Source: Faecalibacter sp. LW9
Lineage (GTDB): Bacteria; Bacteroidota; Bacteroidia; Flavobacteriales; Weeksellaceae
Reading direction: 5' to 3'
Assembly (NCBI RefSeq): GCF_034661295.1
Contig: NZ_CP141062.1
Coordinates: 1,488,001-1,552,000, forward strand
Length of the DNA stretch: 64,000 bases
Shown: positions 57,052 to 64,000 of the stretch, in pieces
Layout: each line of letters starts with the position of its first letter
How positions within the stretch are numbered: position 1 is the stretch's first letter
The notes under the pieces: generated by a model
Seen by the model: the letters and a program-made list of their open reading frames with translations, nothing else
What the model was told of the DNA's origin: nothing
The model's database searches: none
Translations under genes and position numbers: made by a program

Positions 57052-57624
57052 CTCACCATTAATATTTTTATTTTCTTTCGCTGCTTTTGCAAAATCATCA
57101 TCTAAATTATCGTACACTAATCCTGTACAGATGCATCGTTCTCTATCGTTCTCCATTAAGATGTGGTAGTTTTTACAACTCTTACATCCGTTCCAAAATT
57201 CATCAGACTGCGTTAATTCCGAAAAAGTTACTGGTTTGTAACCAAGTTTAGTATTCATACGCATTACGGCTAATGAAGTTGTAATACTGAAAACTTTAGA
57301 ATTAGGAAATTTCGTTCGAGATAAAGCAAAGACTGCTTTTTTGATTTCTTTACCGATTCCTGAGCTCCTTAAATCCGTACGTACAATTAAACCTGAATTA
57401 ACGACGAACTTTTCTTCTTCGTACGTCTCAATGTAACTAAAACCTGCTATTTGATCTTCATCATCAAAAGCAATGACCGCATTACCGTTACGCATCTTGC
57501 GTTCCAGATATGCCGGATTTCTTTTCGCGATACCAGTCTTTCTCATACGAGCGGATTCTTCATACCACTCGCACAAAAGCGCAGAGTACTTGGCATCGTC
57601 TGCATTTGCTATTCTTACATACAT
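57043..57624 (-). CDS. GNAT family acetyltransferase, candidate N-acetylglutamate synthase
   Basis: The 193-residue protein has a GNAT fold: IAGFSYIETYEEEKFVVNSGLIVRTDLRSSGIGKEIKKAVF holds the acetyl-CoA loop (RSSGIG), and VMRMNTKLGYKPV is the family C-terminal signature. After the fold comes a Cys cluster, CKSCKNYH and RCICTG, that could bind zinc or substrate, then an acidic tail. It lies beside argR and no other argA is in the window. From memory, flavobacterial arg clusters often carry such a gene, so it may supply N-acetylglutamate. This is inference from context. Confidence 0.8.
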   Translation of the reverse strand: MYVRIANADDAKYSALLCEWYEESARMRKTGIAKRNPAYLERKMRNGNAVIAFDDEDQIAGFSYIETYEEEKFVVNSGLIVRTDLRSSGIGKEIKKAVFALSRTKFPNSKVFSITTSLAVMRMNTKLGYKPVTFSELTQSDEFWNGCKSCKNYHILMENDRERCICTGLVYDNLDDDFAKAAKENKNINGEDE

Positions 57625-57656
57625 AATTTAGGGAGTGTTGATTAGGAAATTAGAAG

Positions 57657-57777
57657 TTAAAAAAATAGATGACCAATAGCCATCATTACCATTAAAGTTC
57701 CTAAAAGAAGTAGAAACCTTAGAATTAAAAGATTCTTTCTCAGAGTTGAGAAGAATGTTCTTAAAATTTTCTTCCAT
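57657..57777 (-). pseudogene. Possible small membrane protein gene with a +1 shift
   Basis: An ATG at 57777 gives MEE and then an unlikely frame. If one A is removed from the run at about 57767-57770, the frame reads ILRTFFSTLRKNLLILRF, then LLLLGTLMVMMAIGHLFF and TAA at 57657. That would be a product of about 40 residues with one transmembrane helix. It lies just downstream of a good minus-strand promoter and before the GNAT gene. It may equally be a chance frame. Confidence 0.25.
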
Positions 57778-57812
57778 TAATCAACAAGATATTCAGTTAT
57801 TATACTGAGATG

Positions 57813-57844
57813 CAAAGTTAAATACTTTATTTTTGTATCACCAA
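57813..57844. promoter_or_regulatory. Divergent promoters between the GNAT gene and argB
   Basis: On the minus strand TTG (57842-57844), 21 bases and TAACTTTG (57813-57820) match the Bacteroidota consensus and serve the GNAT gene. On the plus strand TATTTTTG (57828-57835) is 41 bases before argB. The two minus-7 elements overlap each other's spacer, so one protein could regulate both. Confidence 0.6.
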
Positions 57845-57876
57845 AAAAACACAATAAAATTTACAGATTTATTAAC

Positions 57877-58644
57877 ATGCTTAAAATTATTAAGATAGGA
57901 GGAGGGATTATTGATAATCCCGAAGAGTTAACGCGATTTTTGAAAGCGTTTTCTGAAATCCAAGAACCAAAGATTTTAGTTCATGGAGGAGGTAAAGGTG
58001 CTTCAAAAATGTTACAGCAATTAGGAATTGAACCTCAGATGGTGGAAGGAAGACGTATTACGGATCAAGCCACACTAGATGTCGTGACAGGTTTATATGC
58101 AGGAAATCTTAATAAGAATATTGTAGCACAATTACAACAATTTGGTACAAATGCTGTCGGTCTTTCTGGTGCTGATGGAAATGTGATACAAGGAGTGAAA
58201 CGTCCGGTAAAAACTATTGATTTTGGATTTGTGGGCGATATTACTCTAGAAGGAATCAATACAGATTTCATTCAATTATTAATTGATCATGGATATACAC
58301 CTGTTTTGTGCGCCATTACTCATAATGGTGAAGCTCAACTGTTAAATACAAATGCCGATACGATTGCTTCAACGGTAGCAGAAGCTTTAGCGATTAAAAA
58401 TGAAGTACAATTGAATTTTTGTTTCGATAAAATCGGAGTGTTACGTGATGTAAATGATGACACTACATTAATCCCTACCATCAACAAAGAATTGTATCAA
58501 ACGTTGAAAGCTGAAGGAGTTATTTTTGAAGGAATGATCCCAAAATTGGATAATGCGTTTCGAGTGATTGAAAATGGAGTGAAACAAGTGACGCTTGTTC
58601 ATGCCAATAACATTAATTCGGATATTAAAACTACATTATGTTAG
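57877..58644 (+). CDS. argB: Acetylglutamate kinase
   Basis: The 255-residue kinase has the phosphate loops IKIGGGIIDNPEEL and LVHGGGKGASKMLQQLG, the arginine-pathway NKNIVAQLQQFGTNAVGLSGADG and the late FEGMIPKLDNAFRVIENG. It phosphorylates N-acetylglutamate. The N-terminal helix that gives arginine sensitivity in hexameric forms is absent, so it may be an arginine-insensitive dimer. Its stop overlaps the argE start by 7 bases. Confidence 0.94.
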   Translation: MLKIIKIGGGIIDNPEELTRFLKAFSEIQEPKILVHGGGKGASKMLQQLGIEPQMVEGRRITDQATLDVVTGLYAGNLNKNIVAQLQQFGTNAVGLSGADGNVIQGVKRPVKTIDFGFVGDITLEGINTDFIQLLIDHGYTPVLCAITHNGEAQLLNTNADTIASTVAEALAIKNEVQLNFCFDKIGVLRDVNDDTTLIPTINKELYQTLKAEGVIFEGMIPKLDNAFRVIENGVKQVTLVHANNINSDIKTTLC

Positions 58645-59705
58645 AATTATCAATTTTAAATAAAAAAGCAGTTGACTTGTTATGTCAATTGATCGAAACC
58701 CAATCATTCTCGAGTGAAGAGCATGAAACAGCAGAAATTATTTTTAATTTCTTAAAAGAGAATGGAGCCACTCCACAACGACAAGATAATAATGTATATG
58801 CCATCCACCCTGGATATGATGAATCGAAAAAGACCATTCTTTTAAATTCTCACCATGATACAGTAAAATTTGGAAAATCGTGGACTTATAATCCTTTGAA
58901 GGCAACTATTGAAGGTAATCGTTTAACAGGTTTAGGGAGTAATGATGCGGGTGCATCAGCAGTGAGTTTATTAGCCACATTTATTTACTACTTAAATGAA
59001 GATATTCCATTTAATTTAATTGTTGCAATTACAGCAGAGGAGGAGAGTTCTGGAAAATTAAATGTGGGAAGTTTATTACCCGCTTTGCCTAAGATTGATT
59101 TAGGAATTGTAGGTGAGCCAACAAAAATGGATATGGCGATTGCCGAAAGAGGGTTAATCGTTTTTGACGTGATTGCAAAAGGTAAAACTGGACATGCAGC
59201 TCGTGAAGAAGGAGTGAATGCTATTTATGAAGCATTAAATGTTATTGAATGGTTTAAAACATATCAATTCGAAAAAGTATCGGATATGTTAGGACCAGTA
59301 AAAACAACGGTAACTCAAATTAATGCAGGGAAACAGCATAATGTAGTTCCTGATGAATGTACTATGGTTGTCGATTGTCGCGTGAATGAATTATATACCA
59401 ACGAAGAAGTGGCATCAATTATTCAAAAAGCTTTACCTCATGCAGAAGTAAATCCTCGTTCATTGCGATTAAATTCATCGCGAATTTCAATTGATCATCC
59501 CATCGTTCAAAAAGGGATTGCATTAGGATGTTCTACATATGGATCTCCAACAATGTCGGATCAAACGATGATGGCTTTTGATACGATTAAAATTGGTCCT
59601 GGTGATTCTGCTCGTTCACATACCCCGGATGAGTATATTTTAATTTCTGAAATAGAACATGGGATTGATTGTTACATTAAATTATTAAAAGATTTCAATT
59701 TCTAG
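58638..59705 (+). CDS. argE: M20 family N-acyl-ornithine/citrulline deacylase
   Basis: The 355-residue metallopeptidase-fold enzyme has the M20 zinc residues: LNSHHDTVKFG (His and Asp), GSNDAGAS (Asp), ITAEEESSG (Glu-Glu) and VGEPTKMDM, with the dimerisation domain in between. It is translationally coupled to argB. In Bacteroidota the pathway may go through N-acyl-citrulline, so the substrate could be acetylornithine, acetylcitrulline or a succinyl analogue. The sequence alone does not decide. Confidence 0.9.
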   Translation: MLELSILNKKAVDLLCQLIETQSFSSEEHETAEIIFNFLKENGATPQRQDNNVYAIHPGYDESKKTILLNSHHDTVKFGKSWTYNPLKATIEGNRLTGLGSNDAGASAVSLLATFIYYLNEDIPFNLIVAITAEEESSGKLNVGSLLPALPKIDLGIVGEPTKMDMAIAERGLIVFDVIAKGKTGHAAREEGVNAIYEALNVIEWFKTYQFEKVSDMLGPVKTTVTQINAGKQHNVVPDECTMVVDCRVNELYTNEEVASIIQKALPHAEVNPRSLRLNSSRISIDHPIVQKGIALGCSTYGSPTMSDQTMMAFDTIKIGPGDSARSHTPDEYILISEIEHGIDCYIKLLKDFNF

Positions 59706-59723
59706 ATATAAATTCATTGGAAT

Positions 59724-59757
59724 AAAAAAATGCGAATCTTATTGATTCGCATTTTTT
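59724..59757 (+). terminator. Intrinsic terminator after argE
   Basis: AAAATGCGAATC / GATTCGCATTTT with a five-base loop and flanking A and T runs lies 20 bases after the argE stop. Confidence 0.88.
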
Positions 59758-59773
59758 ATTTATCATATACAAC

Positions 59774-59806
59774 AAAATAGGACAACCATTGGATTGTCCT
59801 ATTTTT
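59774..59806 (-). terminator. Intrinsic terminator of the exb-tonB operon
   Basis: AAAATAGGACAA / TTGTCCTATTTT with an eight-base loop lies 6 bases after the convergent tonB stop. It can also act on the plus strand. Confidence 0.85.
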
Positions 59807-59811
59807 GTATG

Positions 59812-60765
59812 TTATTGCATTTGGAAACGTACCGGGATGTTGAATTGTAACACCGCTGGTCTTCCGTCTTCAGATTCTGCAGGTTTAATTGTTTTATTTC
59901 TTCTCTGTTGTTTTTGCGTAATACGCTCTAAAGCTTTTTTCGCTTCAGGACCTAATTTCGCATCACCTTGAGGAGAAATTTTAACAATACGACCTTGAGT
60001 ATCAATTTGGAAATTTAATTTCGCAACTGCACTTGTGATACCATCACGTTCTGCAATATCTGCGAAATCTGATAACTCATCAGTTAAGTCGTTTTGTAAG
60101 CGTTTAGACATACACTCAACTGCTTTGTCTTTACCTTTAGCTGCTTCTTTTTCACATCCTGGGTAAACTGCCATAATTTTAGCAGAACGAGCTGTTACTG
60201 TTGCAGGAGCTGCAGGTTTGTTATTGTCACTATCATTCTTAGGAGCTTGAGTAGTGTTTTTAGGAGCTTCAGGGTTTAAGTTAACTGGACCACCTCCAGT
60301 TTGTCCTGTAGACTCTTTACCTTCTCTTTTCTCGAATGATAAATCTTTTCCTTTTAAATCTTCAGCTGGAGGAACTGTTTCCTGAACTTTAGGCTCAGGT
60401 TTTGGTTCAGGCATCACGAATTTCTCTTGTGCCGTTTCCTCTTGGTAGTGATTTTGTTGAGGCTCTGGTTCTTCTGGTTCTGGCTCAACCACTTCTGGCT
60501 CTTCTTCTTCAGGGATATCTGGAATCTCAATTTGAGATAACTCTACGTCAACAGAAACGTCTTCGTTTTTATCACCTTTAGCTAAATCAGAAACTGATAA
60601 CCAAACACCAATTACCATTAACAAAACAATAAAACCACCGCGTAAAAGAGCACGTAATAAGGTTTGTTTTTCAGTCATACGTAATTGGTATGCCCCATAC
60701 TCCTTATTTCTGTTCTCGAATACGATTTCGTCTAAAGACTTTATATTCTTATTGTTATCTGACAT
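59812..60765 (-). CDS. tonB: Energy transducer TonB
   Basis: The 317-residue protein has a cytoplasmic start (LDEIVFENRNKEYGAYQLR) typical of Bacteroidota TonB. A transmembrane helix lies at about residues 38-58. A long periplasmic linker rich in Pro and Glu (PEEEEPEVVEPEPEEPEPQQ) follows, and the TonB C-terminal domain (about 200-317) includes AVAKLNFQIDTQGRIVKIS and ends VLQFNIPVRFQMQ. A Cys pair (YPGCEKEA, VECMSKR) sits before that domain. It couples the ExbB-ExbD motor to outer membrane receptors. Confidence 0.92.
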   Translation of the reverse strand: MSDNNKNIKSLDEIVFENRNKEYGAYQLRMTEKQTLLRALLRGGFIVLLMVIGVWLSVSDLAKGDKNEDVSVDVELSQIEIPDIPEEEEPEVVEPEPEEPEPQQNHYQEETAQEKFVMPEPKPEPKVQETVPPAEDLKGKDLSFEKREGKESTGQTGGGPVNLNPEAPKNTTQAPKNDSDNNKPAAPATVTARSAKIMAVYPGCEKEAAKGKDKAVECMSKRLQNDLTDELSDFADIAERDGITSAVAKLNFQIDTQGRIVKISPQGDAKLGPEAKKALERITQKQQRRNKTIKPAESEDGRPAVLQFNIPVRFQMQ

Positions 60766-60798
60766 TTTAAATTTTCTTTTTTAATTAATCAATCTACG

Positions 60799-61335
60799 TT
60801 ATTTACCTACTTTCTCGTCTAAAGCAGCTTTCTCGTAAGGAGCTACTTCCACGATACCATATTTAGTAGATTTCGTAATTTCCATCTCATCTAAAACGTC
60901 AACTAAGTTTTTATAACTTGCTCCGTCTGTTGGTTTAATGATAACAGTGAATAATTCTTTATCTTCTGCTCTTGCTGCTGCATCAGTAATTACTTTACGG
61001 ATACCTTCAGCAGAGTAGTCTGTTTCATTTAAATCAGCTGCAGTTAAGGTTTGATCTTTTTGATGCCAAAGGATTTTACCTTCTTTTCCAATTAAAATAG
61101 ATAACGAGTTTGATAATTTAATCTCTGGTTTAACAGATTGCTCTATTTTTTCATCTAATTTTGGAGGCATATTTAAGTTCATCACGTTCGGTTTGATTTG
61201 CGTCGCTGCGAACATAAAGAATGTAATTAATAAGAAACCTAAGTCTACTAACGGTGCCATATCAACTTTCGTTGACTGCTTCTTGGAGCGAACTTTTTTA
61301 CCGTCGCCACTATCTGATGTATCTATTTGCGCCAT
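60799..61335 (-). CDS. exbD: Biopolymer transporter ExbD (second copy)
   Basis: The 178-residue protein has a short cytoplasmic start (KKVRSKKQSTKVDMAPLVDLGFLLITFFMFA) with the conserved Asp in the single membrane helix. A periplasmic domain follows, ending near TKSTKYGIVEVAPYEKAA. It is 18 bases after the first exbD. Two different ExbD proteins in one operon are common in Bacteroidota; why both are needed is not evident from the sequence. Confidence 0.93.
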   Translation of the reverse strand: MAQIDTSDSGDGKKVRSKKQSTKVDMAPLVDLGFLLITFFMFAATQIKPNVMNLNMPPKLDEKIEQSVKPEIKLSNSLSILIGKEGKILWHQKDQTLTAADLNETDYSAEGIRKVITDAAARAEDKELFTVIIKPTDGASYKNLVDVLDEMEITKSTKYGIVEVAPYEKAALDEKVGK

Positions 61336-61353
61336 TTCTTAAACTTCTTTTAA

Positions 61354-61944
61354 TTATTCTTGTGATGTGATTAACTGAAACTTGTTCATATTTTTCTCTT
61401 GCAATTGCTTGATTAAAGTTTTGAATTTTGAATATTCAGAATTTTCATCACCTTTAATTGCTAAGAATAAATCTGGATTTGTTTCTTTCGCTTCAAATAT
61501 CCAATCGATAACTTCCACATTTTTACCACCGATAGTATCCAAAGGAATACCAGGGTTATATTGTGACTGTTTATCAGCAGTAAGATTCAAAAATTGTCTC
61601 ATTTCTGCCATTGGTACTCCAAACTCGGGGATACTTTTGAAAGCTTTCTTTTCAGCGTCTGTAAATCTAACTCCATATTTCTCACCCATTCTCTCAAGAA
61701 CTGGAATTCTATCACCTTCTTCGAAAGATAATAAGTAATTTCCTTTTCCATCAATTTTAGCGATCATCATGTTTTCCTCTGCCATTTTCTCATTTGAAAC
61801 AGATGTAGGTGTTACTACTGCTACAGTTTCTGGATCACGGAAGTTAGATGTTAAGATAAAGAAAGATAACAAAAGCCAAGCCATGTCAGACATAGCTGTT
61901 AAGTCCATCGATGGACCTCTTCTTTTTGGTTTTACTCTTGCCAT
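61354..61944 (-). CDS. exbD: Biopolymer transporter ExbD (first copy)
   Basis: The 196-residue protein starts MARVKPKRRGPSMDLTAMSDMAWLLLSFFILTSNF, with the Asp of the proton path in SDMAWLLL. The periplasmic region ends FKTLIKQLQEKNMNKFQLITSQ. It is longer than the second copy and differs strongly in the periplasmic domain, so the two may form a heteromer or serve different receptors. It lies 81 bases downstream of exbB. Confidence 0.93.
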   Translation of the reverse strand: MARVKPKRRGPSMDLTAMSDMAWLLLSFFILTSNFRDPETVAVVTPTSVSNEKMAEENMMIAKIDGKGNYLLSFEEGDRIPVLERMGEKYGVRFTDAEKKAFKSIPEFGVPMAEMRQFLNLTADKQSQYNPGIPLDTIGGKNVEVIDWIFEAKETNPDLFLAIKGDENSEYSKFKTLIKQLQEKNMNKFQLITSQE

Positions 61945-62025
61945 TTTTCTCTGTTTTAATTATTAATATTCGGGATTGTTTTACTAAATCTCAAAGTTTA
62001 ACTTTGAATTGATTTGCGTTGAATA

Positions 62026-62838
62026 TTAATTGTGAGCAGAGAAAGATTGTTGAATGCTCATACCAACTTCGTCAATTTTGAAAGTTAAATCATCAATTTT
62101 AGAAGTAAAGTAAGCATAAGCGATGATAGCGAATGCTGATGCACCAATACCCATACCTGTATTAATTAAGGCTTCCGCGATACCTACAGATAATGTAGCT
62201 GAATCTACAGATCCTCCACCTTCACCTAATGCGAAGAACGACTTAATCATCCCGATTACAGTACCCATTAAGGCAATTAATGTACCTACTGAGGCAATTG
62301 TAGAAATAATTGTCATGTTTTTCTCTAAAGTTGGCATTTCTAATGTAGTAGCCTCTTCTAAAGTTTTTTGTAATTGAGCTAATTTTTGCTCTTTATTTAA
62401 AGTTGTATCGTTTTCTAAAGCTTTGTAAGTTGTTAAACCTTCTTTCACTACGTTTCCGATAGACCCTTTTTGTTTGTCACATAATTCGATCGCTTTGTTA
62501 ATTTCGTTTTTGTTTAATAAAGCGCGGATATCATTTACAAATTTGTCAGCACTTCCTGCTCCTTTAGCTTTTCCTAAAGCGATAGCACGGTCAATTGAGA
62601 AAACAATTACCATGAAGAAGAAAGACATTAAGAATGGGATGATTACCCCCCCTTTATAAATAATTCCTAAAAAGTTTAATGGGTGACCTTTTGCAGTGTC
62701 CCCACCCTCGAAGTTAGAAGGTTGACCAAATAAACCGTAGAAAATAGCCATTGCAAGACCAATTAATACGATCATAGTAATAACAGGATTTATACCTCCT
62801 TTTTTACCTTTAGCTGGTACTGATACATTCTTTTCCAT
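62026..62838 (-). CDS. exbB: MotA/TolQ/ExbB proton channel protein
   Basis: The 270-residue protein has an N-terminal membrane segment (about 18-40) and a second near 60-85 (GGVIIPFLMSFFFMVIVFSIDRAIAL). The paired C-terminal helices include TIASVGTLIALMGTVIGMIKSFFAL and ALINTGMGIGASAFAIIAYAYF. It forms the channel that powers TonB-dependent transport with ExbD. It is the first gene of the operon. Confidence 0.94.
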   Translation of the reverse strand: MEKNVSVPAKGKKGGINPVITMIVLIGLAMAIFYGLFGQPSNFEGGDTAKGHPLNFLGIIYKGGVIIPFLMSFFFMVIVFSIDRAIALGKAKGAGSADKFVNDIRALLNKNEINKAIELCDKQKGSIGNVVKEGLTTYKALENDTTLNKEQKLAQLQKTLEEATTLEMPTLEKNMTIISTIASVGTLIALMGTVIGMIKSFFALGEGGGSVDSATLSVGIAEALINTGMGIGASAFAIIAYAYFTSKIDDLTFKIDEVGMSIQQSFSAHN

Positions 62839-63161
62839 TTACTAATTCTTTTAAATATTATGATTTTTATTAATGTGGGTGTAAATTAAGTGAAAATATT
62901 TTAAAGTCACGATATTTTTTATTCACATATCACGTTAAATTTATAATAAATCTGTTTTTTCTACAATTTATTGTTAATCTGATAATCTGAATTTTTATTG
63001 TATTTTAGTACATTTTCAGCGGTAATTTACTGATGTTAAATTAAATGAAAGACGAATATATTACTTTTTTTATAGTATTGTATTTTTAAATTATAGTATT
63101 TCTAAAAATATTTTAAAAATTAAATTTTAATCAGGAATTTTGTCAAATATTAATAGACTTC
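62839..63161. other. AT-rich intergenic region between divergent exbB and topB
   Basis: No gene is supported. A weak exbB promoter may be present on the minus strand: TTG (complement at 62964-62966), 20 bases, TAAATTTA (62936-62943), which ends in A instead of the consensus G. I see no clear promoter for topB and no operator. Confidence 0.4.
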
Positions 63162-64000
63162 ATGAAAATTTGTATTGCAGAAAAGCCAAGTGTAGCGAAA
63201 GATATCGCCAAAGTAATCGGTGCGCATCAAAAAAAAGATGGGTATTTTGAAGGGAATGGCTATCAAGTCACATGGACTTTTGGACATCTTTGCACTTTAA
63301 AAGAGCCACAAGACTATGCTGCAGAGTGGAAAAGTTGGGATTTGAATTATCTTCCAATGATCCCACCTACATTTGGAATCAAAGTGATTGAAGATAAAGG
63401 GGTAAAGAAACAATTCAAGATTATCGAAAACCTTGTAACTCATCCAGAAGTGGAAGAGGTTATAAATTGTGGCGATGCCGGACAAGAAGGAGAGTTAATC
63501 CAGCGTTGGGTTTTGCTAAAAGCAAGAAGCAAAGCTCCTTTAAAACGTTTGTGGATTTCTTCCTTAACGGAAGAAGCCATTAAAGAAGGTTTTGCCAACT
63601 TGCGTTTAGGGTCACAATACGAAAACCTTTTCGCCGCAGGCCAGGCTCGTGCGATTGGCGATTGGCTATTAGGAATGAATGCAACTCGTTTATTTACCAA
63701 AAAATTTGCACCACCTAAAACAGTCTTATCAATAGGCCGTGTGCAAACTCCAACATTGGCAATGATTGTAAAACGCCAAAAGGAAATCGATGCCTTCCAT
63801 TCAGAAGAGTATTGGGAATTAAAGACATTATATAAGACAGTAGAATTTACTGCTGACATTCCACGCCTAAAATCAGAGGAAAAAGCCAATAATGGGTTGG
63901 CTTTTATCAAGGATCGTCCTTTTGAGATTATTAATTTCGAAGTAAAAGAAGGGAAAGAAAAAAATCCTCGTTTATTCGATTTAACCTCTTTACAAGTAGA
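63162..64000 (+). CDS. topB: DNA topoisomerase III, N-terminal part (window edge)
   Basis: The frame runs off the window after about 279 residues. It starts MKICIAEKPSVAKDIAKVIGAH (Toprim domain) with the Toprim acidic residues in CGDAGQEGELIQ (DAxxEGE). The cleavage domain includes GQARAIGDWLLGMNATRLF and the likely active-site tyrosine region following IGRVQTPTLAMIV. It is a type IA enzyme that decatenates DNA. It is divergent from exbB. Confidence 0.93.
   Translation, partial: MKICIAEKPSVAKDIAKVIGAHQKKDGYFEGNGYQVTWTFGHLCTLKEPQDYAAEWKSWDLNYLPMIPPTFGIKVIEDKGVKKQFKIIENLVTHPEVEEVINCGDAGQEGELIQRWVLLKARSKAPLKRLWISSLTEEAIKEGFANLRLGSQYENLFAAGQARAIGDWLLGMNATRLFTKKFAPPKTVLSIGRVQTPTLAMIVKRQKEIDAFHSEEYWELKTLYKTVEFTADIPRLKSEEKANNGLAFIKDRPFEIINFEVKEGKEKNPRLFDLTSLQV

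Overview
The window is a contiguous piece of chromosome from a member of the Flavobacteriia. The evidence is low GC, promoters of the Bacteroidota type (TTG, about 20 bases, TAnnTTTG), gldF/gldG, T9SS C-terminal sorting domains, a DUF4295 gene after rpmB-rpmG, and A-rich start contexts with almost no Shine-Dalgarno sites. The 16S rRNA and the gene set suggest Weeksellaceae, possibly Empedobacter or a relative; the genus is my inference. The 16S 3' end does not carry the usual CCTCC anti-Shine-Dalgarno core, which fits the minority of Flavobacteriia with an altered anti-SD.

Layout: 1-7.7 kb is the end of the ribosomal protein superoperon (rpsN to rplQ, with secY, infA and rpoA), split by a terminator and a new promoter between rpsN and rpsH. 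7.7-15.1 kb holds a T9SS cargo gene, a frameshifted glycosyltransferase, YfhO and DUF4834 membrane proteins, a lipoprotein and a broken T9SS gene. 15.2-23.3 kb is housekeeping: dnaK, a metallopeptidase-like/CsaA-like fusion, an M1 peptidase, lnt, rpmB-rpmG-DUF4295 and ftsY. 23.5-36.2 kb has an ankyrin pseudogene, acyl-CoA reductase and ferredoxin, gldF/gldG, a HemJ/CopD protein, a SAM hydrolase family protein, PhoH, YifB/ComM, cdd and pdhA-pdhC. An IS1182-family element (36.2-37.8 kb) sits before a YihY/BrkB gene.

39.3-45.1 kb is a complete rRNA operon: tandem promoters, 16S, tRNA-Ile(GAT), tRNA-Ala(TGC), 23S, and two 5S genes with a terminator between them. 45.1-48.3 kb is a decayed accessory patch: a DUF3667 pseudogene, a TIMP-like protein and a frameshifted IS110-family recombinase with a structured non-coding region at its 5' end that could be a bridge RNA. 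48.4-59.7 kb is the arginine/carbamoyl-phosphate cluster: argR-argG, argC-argD-carA-carB with a four-helix-bundle gene between repeats inside it, a GNAT acetyltransferase, and divergent argB-argE. ArgR-box-like operators flank the argR promoter. 59.8-62.8 kb is an ExbB-ExbD-ExbD-TonB operon, and the window ends inside topB.

Housekeeping genes are all intact, while frameshifts and stops cluster in accessory genes: glycosyltransferase, T9SS protein, ankyrin protein, DUF3667, IS110, and perhaps one small ORF. Several of these are one-base changes in short runs, so both real decay and sequencing indels must be considered.
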